DNA of 64,000 nt from the NCBI GenBank assembly GCA_033065855.1, contig JAVXUO010002210.1:1-64000 (forward strand). Direction: 5' to 3'. Positions 10,236 to 20,312 of the stretch are shown here, piece after piece. A program made the translations under genes and the position numbers. How positions within the stretch are numbered: position 1 is the stretch's first letter; the number at the start of each line of letters is the position of its first letter. The notes below the pieces were generated by a model. It saw only the letters and a list, made by a program, of their open reading frames with translations, made no database searches and was not told the origin of the DNA. Origin of the DNA: Escallonia rubra (Eukaryota; Streptophyta; Magnoliopsida; Escalloniales; Escalloniaceae).

Positions 10236-10278
<43 letters not shown>
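9266..10278. repeat. ~1-kb alternating purine-pyrimidine microsatellite (TA/TG/CA)
   Basis: Almost pure TATA/CATA/TGTA dinucleotide sequence filling the whole gap between elements A and B. All frames through it are Tyr-Ile-His runs and are not genes. It contains one (GT)n block near 9950-9968 and pure (TA)n before element B. Confidence 0.98.
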
Positions 10279-10280
<2 letters not shown>

Positions 10281-10473
10281 GAGCTGATCCCTTGACCGCG
10301 TAGGCAAAATAGGATATCTTGCCAGCGCGATCTGGCCGTCCATCCCGAAGGGATGGACGGTCCAGATCACTTTTTTTTGCGGCGCTGTCAGTCGTCCGCT
10401 ACACAGTCTCGCGGACGGATTTTTTTACCATCTTGCCCTCGCTCCCCCGTCCGCTACACAGTCTCGCGGACGA
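10279..10473. repeat. Left TIR of element B
   Basis: Carries, from the outside in, GGGAGCTGATCCC, GCAAAATAGGATATC, a hairpin (GATCTGGCCGTCCATCCC / GGGATGGACGGTCCAGATC) and two GTCCGCTACACAGTC-type palindromes. It matches 15247-15441 in inverted orientation. Confidence 0.93.
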
Positions 10474-11337
10474 AAACAACCTTTTGTTATCAACACTTAG
10501 AAACTTTTGTTATCAACACTTAGAAAAATTTGGTCTTCATTTTACCTCCGCGATACAATGTAGCGGACGGCGCAGCAGAAACTTTTGGTCTTCATTTTAC
10601 GTCCGCGAGACAATGTAGCGGACGACGCAGCAGAAACTTTTGTTATCAACACTTAGAAAAATTTGGTCTTCATTTTACGTCCGCGAGACAATGTAGCGGA
10701 CGACGCAGCAGAAACTTTTGTTATCAACACTTAGAAAAATTTGGTCTTCATTTTACGTCCGCGAGACAATGTAGCGGACGACGCAGCAGAAACTTTTGTT
10801 ATCAACACTTAGAAAAATTTGGTCTTCATTTTACCTCCGCGATACAATGTAGCGGACGGCGCAGCAGAAACTTTTGGTCTTCATTTTACGTCCGCGAGAC
10901 AATGTAGCGGACGACGCAGCAGAAACTTTTGTTATCAACACTTAGAAAAATTTGGTCTTCATTTTACGTCCGCGAGACAATGTAGCGGACGACGCAGCAG
11001 AAACTTTTGTTATCAACACTTAGAAAAATTTGGTCTTCATTTTACCTCCGCGATACAATGTAGCGGACGGCGCAGCAGAAACTTTTGGTCTTCATTTTAC
11101 GTCCGCGAGACAATGTAGCGGACGACGCAGCAGAAACTTTTGTTATCAACACTTAGAAAAATTTGGTCTTCATTTTACGTCCGCGAGACAATGTAGCGGA
11201 CGACGCAGCAGAAACTTTTGTTATCAACACTTAGAAAAATTTGGTCTTCATTTTACCTCCGCGATACAATGTAGCGGACGACGCAGCAGAAACTTTTGTT
11301 ATCAACACTTAGAAAAATTTGGTCTTCATTTTACGTC
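10474..11337. repeat. Palindrome array 4 with higher-order structure (about eleven units)
   Basis: Two unit types alternate. Type a is CTCCGCGATACAATGTAGCGGAC with a short spacer. Type b is GTCCGCGAGACAATGTAGCGGAC with a longer spacer containing TTGTTATCAACACTTAG. The order reads a-b-b-b, a-b-b, a-b-b, a, so whole blocks of ~211-290 bp have been duplicated. The array ends about 120 bases beyond the stop of the PMD-C48 gene. Confidence 0.9.
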
Positions 11338-11458
11338 ATCAGAAAAATCAGTATTCGACAACAGAAATCAACACAAATCAAATCACACCAACGACAACAC
11401 AAATCAAATCACACCAATTGCGTACGATTTATGTAAAAACTACTGTTATGATACAATT

Positions 11459-14400
11459 TCAACTGGGGTCCGCATGTTGGGCCAGATTCTCGTCATTAGC
11501 CGGATTTTCTATAAACCTAACCGCTCTAGGCCGGCCTTTCATAATTTGCCAAGCCATTCTATATCTATAGCCTTCAACTTCTGCTTGGCTCCAGACGGCC
11601 GCCTTGAGGCTCTCAGAGCGACAAATGAAATCCATGTACATGCAAAGGAAGACGCCGCAGTCCGAAGTGTTACGTTGCTTGGGCCTCCTCTTCTTCAATC
11701 GCCTATTGAGATTTGGCCGCGCCGGTACGGGGACTTCACGGGCACGATTGACCATTGCACAAAAAATATTCTGCGAGAAACAGAAAATGGCGTAAGACAC
11801 GAGTTAAAATTTATGGCAAGATAGAATCAGAGAATTATACAGCGATCGTAATATTACCAACGCGTCCAATTGGGCTTTGTACATGTGCAGCACAGGCATC
11901 TGATGAGTATCGTCGTGGAGACTGTCGATCACCGATACGACTTTAGTTGTTGGGGAGTAGCAAACCAAGTACCAGTGGCTGTGCCCTAGAAATGGGATTA
12001 GAAACACATCGGCAACACTTGCGCTCACCGGACTATCCCTATTAATATATGCTCCTAGGTTAAAGGACGGTCTCCACTGGGCCAACTTTTTCTTCCCCCT
12101 ATGTTCGACCCACTCCTGCCATTCAGACACTAGCATCTGATGAAAAAAGGCATCGAACAGAAAAACGGCCGGATAGCTCGGCTGCTGCCGACACCTTTCC
12201 CTCAGAATCTCCACGTAGGTGGAGACGACACCGGTGTCTAACCAACTCCCCGGAGCCAGCGAGGCCAGTTCTCCCCACGAGCAAATGTAATCCATGCCCT
12301 CCGGATGATCCACACTATACAACGCTTGGTCATGCGGGACGCCGCTAAAATAACGCTCTCTGATTATCTGGCATTTCTGCGGCTTTAGGGGCTTCAACGG
12401 ATGCCCTTTGCGATATTGCCCTCGGGGGTCGACCGGGGGGTATTGCACTCCTTCGGGGGGGTCGACCGGGGGGTATTGCACTCCTTCGGGGGGGTCGACG
12501 GGGGGATATTGCACTCCTTCGGGGGGGTCGACGGGGGGATATTGCACTCCTTCGGGGGGGTCGACGGGGGGATATTGCCCGCCTTCGGCAATAGATGGTC
12601 CTGCCCACGGGACAATGGGCAGACTGATGTTTCCGAAAATCCAGTCTTGCGTGACTTGACTCTGGGAGAGGGGTTGGGGTTCCGAATCCAATCGTAAAGA
12701 GAAGGAGGGCGCACTGTAATAATCCCACGGCGCTTGAGCCTGGCCCATGGTGCTTGGCGGTCCCCAATCACCAGCCATCTCTGGTACAGAGGGAAAACCA
12801 TATCCCTGGCTCACTCCCGAAGTCTGTCCCGAGGGATCGGTGCATCCCTCGGGAACAAACGGCCGCTGCCACCCCGGATAACCCATTCCCGGGTTTGGCT
12901 GTCCCGATGCTTGCCGCAAAAAATTCCCGCAGCCAAGCGCCAACGCTTCAGCCTGTTGGCGAAGCTCCTCGCCCATGGCATCCACCAAATCCTTCCGCTC
13001 GCTCAACTTCTGGAAGAAGGCGAACGAGGCATTAACCTACATCCAGAGAGATAATAAATAAGTAACTTCGTACACACTTAGAATGATCAAGTTCAATTAG
13101 AAGCACTGGTTGGGCAACTTACCAGATTGTATGCCATGTGCTCATCGATCTGACCCCTAGGGTGGTACTTCTCCCCGCGTTCAAACCTTACTGGAGCTAC
13201 TCTCCTCCGGGTGATGCGGTAGTACCACTCGTTGTACTGTTCGATACTGATGACGGGGTCAGGCTCCGACACAATGGCCGCCAGCGTGTCCTGCCAAGAA
13301 TTCCAGACCTCAATTTCACGCGCGCACAACTCGTGCGCATTCGCCCTGCCAAACAGTCCGACACCCGGTGGGTTCCTGTTAAGCCTCATATCTGGCGCAC
13401 CGGCTGGCAACCCCTGCAGGCAGTCAAAATGGCGCATAGCGCGATCCGGCAGCTGCCACTCTGCGACCTCGAAGTGGATCAGGGGTGTGCGTTGCAACCC
13501 GGAGAGCGTGAAGACGAACGACTCTCCCACCCGTCGCGCCAAACGTTTGTACGGTGCCCATCGCATCTGGCCAGGAGATAACGAGTCGAGCTCCCCCCGA
13601 TAGTATGAAATGTTGTGATGGGGATCGTCTCTCCTCTCGTAGTGGGTTTCCTTCCGGCTGTACTCCCAGGCGCACAACCGAGGCCACACATTATCTGTTC
13701 CGTCCCTACGCCTGGGTGCGCCGGTAGCAAGGTGTTCATAAGACCACACCTGAGAGCAAAGACATTGAAAAAAGTATCGTCAACATTTATTGTCCATTCA
13801 ACAACAAAAAAAAACAACAAAGAGCACGTAATGAAGAATTGTATGATATACCTGCAATAGCGAGAGACATGCACATATCGCTTTGGAGTCGGGCCTCGTT
13901 GCCTTGTGCAATGCTCGGTACAGGTATGCAAGAGTTGCTGCACCCCAGGCATAATCCCCAACCTCAGCCAGGTTACGCAAAAACGGTATATATTTGACGC
14001 TGACCGTGTTCTTCGACGTCGTTGGGAATAATATTGCCCCCATCACCCACAAGAGGAAGGCTTGTGTGTACAGCACAAGGTCATGGCCCGTATAGTTTTC
14101 CGGCAAAACCCCGTAGGTATCTACCAACCACTTCAACTTGATACCACCACTGCTAAATCCATCCTGGGGTACCGAAGTAAAGAAGTCCCTAGCGGTCCTC
14201 TTATTCGTTGCTTCGGACGGATGAGCTATTACCGGCCGCCCCGTCACCGGTAACCCTAAGATGAACCCTGCATCTTCTAGGGTAATTGTCATCTCTCCGA
14301 GAGGGAAGTGAAACGTATTCGTTTCACTTCTCCACCTTTCAACAAGGGCACCTATTAAGTGCCGGTCAAGTTGTTGAAAGATCTGCCCATGCGTGAAAAT

Positions 14401-14689
14401 CCCAAACCCAATCCCACGCAGTAATCTTTTCTGGGTTCTGTTCAATTTCCAGGCGTTGAAATTATCGCTTACTTCTACCGTGTTGACAAGTGCTCTTTCC
14501 TACGAATTAATAAATATTATTTAAGCAAAATAAACACTATACAACGTTCGCAACTGAAATACGTAAGCAAAATAAACGATATAAACGATAAAATAAGTAT
14601 CTTACTCCACCATCCCATATGAGCGTACTGATATGGGATGCTTGGTCATATAATACGGACGAATCTTCTGGTCCAGGGTTGAAATCCAT
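11459..14689 (-). CDS. Plant-mobile-domain / C48 (Ulp1-like) cysteine peptidase fusion, copy B, intact (949 aa)
   Basis: Five exons on the minus strand: 14606-14689, 13852-14499, 13123-13749, 11858-13036 and 11459-11770. All introns are GT-AG and the joined frame (2850 nt) is open. Residues about 50-450 form a plant mobile domain (ALVERWRSETNTFHFPLGE, then ILGLPVTGRPV). A proline- and glycine-rich linker with five 11-residue repeats follows. The end is a C48 peptidase with His807 (GHSHWYLVCY), Asp824 (VIDSL) and Cys884 (TSDCGVF). C48 enzymes cleave SUMO-type conjugates; the target here is unknown. Such genes are known from plant Mutator-like elements. The intact catalytic triad and clean splicing contrast with copy A. 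Confidence 0.88.
12425..12592 (-). repeat. 33-bp in-frame tandem repeat in PMD-C48 copy B
   Basis: Five copies of a 33-bp unit encode PPVDPPEGVQY in the linker between the PMD and peptidase domains. Copy A has only a diverged version (PAGAPEGDYQ and similar), so the repeat number changed after the copies split. Confidence 0.92.
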
Positions 14690-15089
14690 TTTTTGCAACT
14701 GAAATAATGGAAAGAGGGCAAGGTTGGAAGCGTAAACATTCCCAAACATACAACGCTAGCATATTCAGCGCTAGCATGTGATCAGATAATACGCAATACA
14801 CATATATAATATATATGTATATACATTGACAAACGCTAGCATAGTGCCTATCTACTTGCCAACGCCGCAAGATGAACTCTAGATTATGAACAAAGTAAGG
14901 ATTAGTTTGTGAACTTACGTGATTGATGAGACGATTAAAGGATTTCTTGCAAAGAAATTGCGCCGATCTACTTGCCAACGCCGCTGGTTTGATCGTGAGA
15001 AGAAGGAATAGTTTGATTGTGAGAAGAAGGAATAGTTTGATTGTGAGAAGAAGGAATGAATAGAAGTTTAGAAGTATTCGAATGCTTGC
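14690..15089. other. 5' flank of PMD-C48 copy B, no further gene seen
   Basis: AT-rich leader and promoter region. It contains a short direct triplication near 14995-15056 (AGAAGGAATAGTTTGATTGTG units). It resembles the flank of copy A around GCGCCGAT..CTTGCCAACGCCGC. A TATA box is not clear. Confidence 0.5.
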
Positions 15090-15330
15090 CAACGTCCGCT
15101 ACACTGTGTTGCGGACGCTGGGATAACGACAAAGTAACAGACGTGCATCGACTGATGTGACAACTGTCAGGGGGAAGTGGGTGGTTTGACGGACACAGTC
15201 GTCCGCTAGACAGTGTAGCAGACTACTTTTTGTTGGCCCAAGAATGTCGTCCGCTAGACTGTGTAGCGGACGGGGGAGCGAGGGCAAGATGGTAAACATT
15301 TCCGTCCGCGAGACTGTGTAGCGGACGACT
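15090..15330. repeat. Palindrome array 5 (four units) and inner part of the right TIR of element B
   Basis: Palindromes such as GTCCGCTACACTGTGTTGCGGAC and GTCCGCTAGACTGTGTAGCGGAC, the outer two lying inside the right TIR (15247-15441). The spacers differ from those of array 4, although the TIR part is shared with the left end. Confidence 0.88.
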
Positions 15331-15441
15331 GACAGCGCCGCAAAAAAAAGTGATCTGGACCGTCCATCCCTTCGGGATGGACGGCCAGATCGCGCTGGCA
15401 AGATATCCTATTTTGCCTACGCGGTCAAGGGATCAGCTCCC
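15247..15441. repeat. Right TIR of element B
   Basis: Inverted match to 10279-10473. The internal hairpin on this strand reads CCGTCCATCC-CTTCGG-GATGGACGG, so a plus-strand transcript would carry a cUUCGg loop. Confidence 0.93.
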
Positions 15442-15538
15442 TATATATATATATATGTATATATATACACACACATATGTATATACATATATGTATATGT
15501 ATACATATACATCTACATATGTGTGTGTGTGTGTGTGT
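15442..15538. repeat. TA/TG microsatellite right of element B
   Basis: (TA)n followed by a mixed segment and (TG)n. The part at about 15473-15537 repeats the sequence at about 9905-9967, including TGTATACATATACATCTACA. It ends abruptly at a transposase remnant. Confidence 0.95.
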
Positions 15539-16195
15539 TCTAAGTGTGATATTTTGGTTAATAACTTAACAGAGAGTTTTAATACTTACATACTTGAAGC
15601 TAGAAAACTCCCTATGGTGAACTTGTTGGAGTGGATTAGGAAGCATTTGATGACAAGGATCCAAGTTAAGAAAAGGGGGATGGAGCAATACCATAGATCC
15701 ATTTGTCCAAAGATTTTGGAGAAACTGGAGAAGATTAAGAAAGCATCAAAGTGTTGTTTTGCTAGATGGAGTGAAAGATAAGAGTTTGAGGTAGAGTGCT
15801 ATGATACAACAATGTTGATGGATTTGAGAGCAATAACGTGTAACTGTGGGATGTTGCAGTTAATAGGAATACCATGCAATCATGTTGTGGCTTCAATCTA
15901 CCTAAACAAGGAGAGACCAGAGTCATATATTCACCATTTTTACAGCAAGGAAACCTAGCTACAGGCTTATGCTAGCATGATTCACCTAGTACCTAGTGAG
16001 AGGTATTGGGTGAAGACTGGTCTTGATCCACTTGCCCCACCACATTTTAGGAAACTAGCTGGCAGACCAAAGAAGTTGAGAAGAAGGAGTAGTGATGAGC
16101 CAAGAAGTGAGAATAACATTTCAAGGAGGGGCAGGGTCATGACATGTGCCAAGTGCTTAGAGGTTGGCCATAATATGAGAAGCTGTAAAGGACCA

Positions 16196-16439
16196 CTTCA
16201 CCCCAACTCTAGATTGTCAAGAAAGCAAGGTGGTCAGGTATATTTTTTGTAATCTTTAGTTTTTTGAGTTATTATAATTGTTATTTAAATCCTGTCTATG
16301 TTAACACCCTCATTTTGCTTCACCCCAACTCTAGATTGTCAAGAAAGCAAGGTGGTCAGGTATATTTTTTGTAATCTTTAGTTTTTTTAATTATTATAAT
16401 TGTTATTTAAATATTGTCTATGTTAACACCCTTATTTTG
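16196..16439. repeat. 122-bp tandem duplication spanning an exon end and intron start
   Basis: 16196-16317 and 16318-16439 are nearly identical, both containing CACCCCAACTCTAGATTGTC and a GGTCAG|GTATAT splice donor. The duplication therefore copied the end of one transposase exon together with its donor. Confidence 0.92.
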
Positions 16440-16639
16440 CCTATATAGAGTTCTAATGGCAATACAAGGGAGGCAGGAATAGGTAGTGGAACACAGTCAA
16501 CTTTTGCAAATGTAAGCATCAAAGTATAGTGAATTTTAACTTATTATATATCCACTCCTAGGGTAAGAACTTACAGCATTATTGTTTATAACTAGGTATC
16601 TAATGCCAAAGCCAATGCTAGTGCCATTGATATTGCACA

Positions 16640-16746
16640 TGCAAGGGCAAGGGCAAGGGCAAGTGCTAGTGCTAGTGCTAGTGCAAGTGCAAGTGCAAGT
16701 GCAAGTGCAAGTGCAAGTGCAAGTGCTAGTGCAAATGCAAATGCAA
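16640..16746. repeat. GTGCAA/GTGCTA hexanucleotide repeat encoding (Ala-Ser)n
   Basis: About 15 hexamers in the transposase tail. In the transposase frame they read as an Ala-Ser dipeptide run preceded by Ala-Arg repeats. Frames on the other strand here (Leu-Ala or Cys-Thr runs) are artefacts. Confidence 0.9.
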
Positions 16747-17276
16747 CTGCATGTAACAGGCCTAGTCCACTGAGAAATGAAAAGGGTGTTATAAAGAAGA
16801 ATAGAGGACAACTGTGTGGAAGATTTGCACCAAAAATGATTGGCACTCCAAACCATATGGCACCTCATGATGCTGCTGGTGAACCACCAATAGTTGGACA
16901 TGTTGCTGCTACACCATCTCTGGTTGATGCTGCAACAGGGGCTAGATTTGCTTTTGCAACAGCAGTGTCCAAAAATCTGTGACCTTGTTAGGCCCAGGGG
17001 ACTTCTAATGCTGATGCTGATGTTGCTTCAACACCTGATGCTACTCTTAACAGGTTACAATATACCTTCACTTAGTGAATTTCTTTACATTTCACTTTGA
17101 CTTACTATCTATGTCACAGGTTACAGTCTGTTGAGACATCAAGAGGACAAGTATTGCTCGAAGTTGTTTTGAGAAGGCAACAAAGGATAGAGGCTGCTAA
17201 TAAAAAGAGACAGAGGGATTCAATTGCAAAGCAAACAACTGTTGGAGGGAAGAAGGGTCATGTTGGCAAGAAGTAG

Positions 17277-17696
17277 TTGGATGATGAAGATTTGATGTAA
17301 TTTACTTTGGATATTTTTATGGTTTACTTGTTGGAACTGTTGGAAACTTGTCAAATTTGGAAACTGTTCGAAACTTTGGGTATTTTTTACTTTAGATTAT
17401 GATATGGTTTACTTGTTAAATGTTTGTATAGATTTTGGATGACTTTGGTTTGCATGTACTTGTTAGAAACTGCATTTGGTTGGTATTAGTGGTTAGTTTT
17501 TTACAGGTTTTTATGTGGGTTTTTAGTGGTTAGTTTTTCACAGGTATTAGTGGTGTGTTATGTGTGCATTACATAACACAATTGCATTACATATGATAGA
17601 TTTGCATTACAGAGGATAGATTTGCATTACCTAACACATTTGCAGTACAATTAAAAACAGAAATAGCAGTGTTGCAAAGTTTTATAGATTTTTCAA
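17277..17696. other. Spacer between two convergent Mutator-associated genes
   Basis: AT-rich, with several short direct repeats (TTTTAGTGGTTAGTTTTT, ATAGATTTGCATTAC). No gene is seen; it probably holds the 3' ends of both neighbours. Confidence 0.6.
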
Positions 17697-18113
17697 CTAG
17701 CTCTTCTTAGCTAACAGTACAAAGATTAGCATAACAAAAGTTCCAATTAAGGCCTTCTTGTAAAGCCTTTCCCTTTTACGAGATGTAGCCAATTCCTCTT
17801 CAAGCTGCTTGATGTTGGCTAACATGTTGGTAAAAACTTCACTCCTTTTTCTGGACATTGGAGGATCAATCCAATCAAAATATCCACAATTTCCTTGGAT
17901 CTAGAACAACAAAAACTTGAAAAATTAGGAAAATCAATTATATTTTTAAAAATTAGGGAAAATCATAGTTATACTACATACCCCATATATAGGACACCCA
18001 AAAAACCTTCTTCCAAAGTTTTGAACAGTGAATGAGGTTTTCACCGGAGCTAGAACACCACAGTGGCATAGCCGCATGTTGATTTCTTGCTCTTGCATGG
18101 CACTGTGATCCAT
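17697..18113 (-). CDS. Small GRF-type zinc-finger protein with C-terminal membrane anchor, two exons, 111 aa
   Basis: Exon 1 is 17982-18113 and exon 2 is 17697-17900, with GT-AG borders and a phase-0 junction. The joined frame gives RLCHCGVLAPVKTSFT, NFGRRFFGCPIYG and, across the junction, GNCGYFDWIDPPM. This is the CxCG...GRRFxxC...C..F.W pattern of GRF zinc fingers, which bind nucleic acid. A short coiled coil (NIKQLEEELATSRKRERLYK) and a hydrophobic tail (ALIGTFVMLIFVLLA) follow, suggesting a tail-anchored protein. It resembles plant At4g04775-like proteins. It converges on the decayed transposase. The frame is intact; the ATG at 18113 is the most natural start, though the frame is open upstream. 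Confidence 0.78.
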
Positions 18114-18289
18114 TATGGCATGGAGATGTGGGTAGAGAATCAAGATGCAGTTGGGATGTTGGTATATGAAGAAAAGAGGCTGCTGGAAGGTTGGTAGTCG
18201 AAGAAATGAGGGTACGAGATGTAGTTTTGTGTTATAAAGTGAGTGCAAGGGCATTTGGTCTTAAAAAAATACCTTTCGGGCGCCATTTC

Positions 18290-18440
18290 TTTCCCTCCAA
18301 AAAACGTAGCTAACTTGGATGATTTTCGTCAACCGTGCCCATTTTCTTAAACTGGGGGGGGGGGGTGTTTAGTCCTTAAGTTTGAAGTAGAGGGGTGCAA
18401 AACGCACGTCGTGTAAAGTAGAGGGGGTCATTCCTTATTT
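18290..18440. mobile_element. Single terminus related to the TIR element at 51556-52836
   Basis: The segment with GTAAAGTAGAGGGGGTCATTCC, CTTCAAACTTAAGG (minus strand) and a run of G matches the terminal ~110 bases of the 51.6-kb element in the right-end orientation. I find no partner end nearby, so this is a lone or truncated copy. Confidence 0.6.
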
Positions 18441-18837
18441 AACTTTAAAACAAAAGCAACTGAAACAATTTTCAGTCTGAGAGGAGTTATTTTCATCTGC
18501 CATTAGAACTTTTTCTAAGTAGGCGAAGTTCATTATTGTCCAGAAAATTGTAATTTTGTTGGAGTTTGTTTATTGTCCAGAAAATTGTGATTTTTCTAAG
18601 TAGGCAAAGTCCATTAGTGCCGGTGAAGTTGCTTGTGGATGTGGTCGAAGATTTTGAACTGAGAGAGTGAGAGAGAAAGAAGAAAGGAGGGAAGAGGAGG
18701 ATGAGGGAGAAAACAAAAAAGTGGTGAGAGAAAAGAGAGAGAAAGAGTCAAAATTGATGAGAGAAAGGGGGAGAGAGAGAAACATGTCAGAAAATTAATG
18801 AGAGTAAGGAGGGAGAAAGAGAAAAAAAAAAGTATTG
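18441..18837. other. GA-rich sequence left of terminus D, no gene seen
   Basis: Contains a direct repeat (TTGTCCAGAAAATTGT, twice near 18536-18592) followed by a purine-rich GAGAGA stretch at 18660-18830. It is probably the interior of an old element. Confidence 0.5.
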
Positions 18838-19025
18838 CCTACTGTCCACTACATAATGTAGCGGATGGAGCTGGAGGGTATTTTTGTCAAAACATTGTCC
18901 GCTACATAATATAGCGGACATACTTAAAAAAATGCAAAAAAATATTTGGACCGTCCACATATTGCGTGTGGACAGTCATATCGCACTTAACCCAAGTTGC
19001 CAACGCAAGTAATTGATCAGTTCTC
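18838..19025. mobile_element. Right end of another GGAGCTGATC-family element (D)
   Basis: Two palindromes (GTCCACTACATAATGTAGCG and GTCCGCTACATAATATAGCG types) are followed by the hairpin GGACCGTCCACAT..GTGTGGACAGTC and the terminus TGATCAGTTCTC at 19014-19025, next to (TA)n(TG)n. The block order is that of the right ends of A and B. The left end is not identified. Confidence 0.75.
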
Positions 19026-19049
19026 ATATATATATGTGTGTGTGTGTGC

Positions 19050-20312
19050 GCGCCCGCACGCAGGTAACTTCAGCTAAGTTGCCCTTGCCCGCGCGATCTG
19101 ACTCGATGGACGGGCCAGATTTAACTTTTTTTAAAACTTTTTCGCCATCTGCTACAGAATGCAATGGATGGTACATTTTACTATAATACCCCTTGTCCGA
19201 GATAAGTTAACCTGACCATCCGCTACCTTATGTAGCGGACGACAGGTTTGGATTTGTTCTGTCTTCTTGAGTGTTATGTATGGATGTTCTTCCAAATTTA
19301 AACTAACAATTTTTTTTATGATTCATATGTTTTGTTCACTGTATTTTCAATCAACTAGATCATCAGCAAGCAAATTATTTTGTCCTTTGAAACAATCATC
19401 AGCAAACCAACCACCATGGCCGATCCACCACGCCACTCCACTACAACCAACAAACACAGAATCCTTTAGCCAAGACAACATCACCATCATCAAGAAGAAG
19501 AAGCAGCTGCTTGTGTTAAAAAACAAAAGATAAAACCCAAACCCGCCACCAATTCAGCAAATTGATAAGACCAAGTCATCCCAAGACACCAACATCTTCT
19601 GTCATGCGGTATTCTTCAAGATCCCAAGATGATATAATTAAAAAAATTTACGAATCAAAAAACTAAACCTAGATCTGACAGCGGTAGTCAGGGATTAGGT
19701 ACGGTTGACTCGGTGGCGCTAGAGGTGGCGTTGGCCGTGGGCGATATTGACCCTTTCAGATCTAGCAACGACAGTGGTGGTAGTCAGGGATTTGGGCGAG
19801 ACAGACTTACGGTTGACTTAGTGGCAGTGGTGTTGGCCATGGCGACGTCGACATTTGAGAAGATCTGGTAACGACGGCGGTAGTGGGTGCTAAAAATTAA
19901 AATGATGGCAATGCTGGGTGATCTTCATGCAGCTTCGGTGTGGGTCTTGTAGCTGATGGCAGAGAATGGGGCGACAACGATGGGTATTGGGGTTGCAACC
20001 AATGGCGGCGTTGGGAATCGGGAGATGGAGGGGTAGAGAGAGAGAGAGAGAGAGAGAGATGAAGTGGAAGGAAGAAAAACAGAGATAAGAAACAATGAAC
20101 AGTCTACAACCTAAACGTCCGCTACATTTTGTAGCGGACACACATTTTATTTATTGCGGGATCAAGGGTATTATGGTAAAATGTACCATCCGCTACATTA
20201 CGTAGCCGACGGCGGATAAGTTTTTAAAAAAAGTTAGATCTGGCTCGTCCATCTGGCCAGATAAACGGTGGACAACTTAATTGAAATTACCTGCGTGGTC
20301 AACGGATCAGCT

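Larger units (their letters stand above)
10279..15441. mobile_element. Element B: complete 5.16-kb TIR element carrying an intact PMD-C48 gene
   Basis: The first ~141 bases from 10279 are identical to the reverse complement of the last ~141 bases ending at 15441; similarity continues with a few mismatches to ~195 bases. The termini are GGGAGCTGATCCC and its complement. Both flanks are (TA)n, so a 9-bp duplication of TATATATAT fits but cannot be proven. Inside are palindrome array 4, one minus-strand gene and palindrome array 5. There is no transposase, so B should depend on a relative such as A for movement. The near-identical TIRs suggest recent activity. Confidence 0.9.
15539..17276 (+). 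pseudogene. Mutator-like (MuDR) transposase, C-terminal part, decayed
   Basis: The sequence starts abruptly after (TG)n inside a typical MULE segment (CDILVNNLTESFN, ILEARKLPMVNLLEWIR). The SWIM finger CNCGMLQLIGIPCNH follows, then P-S-E-R-Y-W and HFRKLAGRPKKLRR, then a CxxC..H....C knuckle (CAKCLEVGHNMRSC). In-frame stops after FARWSER (15779-15781) and near 15957 break the frame. Later exons are recognisable near 16449-16512, 16595-16982 and 17120-17276, the last ending GGKKGHVGKK and a stop. The N-terminal and catalytic regions are missing. It is a dead remnant of a family different from element A's transposase. Confidence 0.8.

Noticed and set aside
9266..10278. Many long open frames on both strands (up to 266 codons) in the microsatellite
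   Set aside because: They encode only Tyr-Ile-His-Val runs set by the TATA/CATA repeat and occur in all frames.
10319..11337. Open frames of 99-264 codons through palindrome array 4
   Set aside because: They simply translate the tandem units; the peptides repeat with the array and have no domain.
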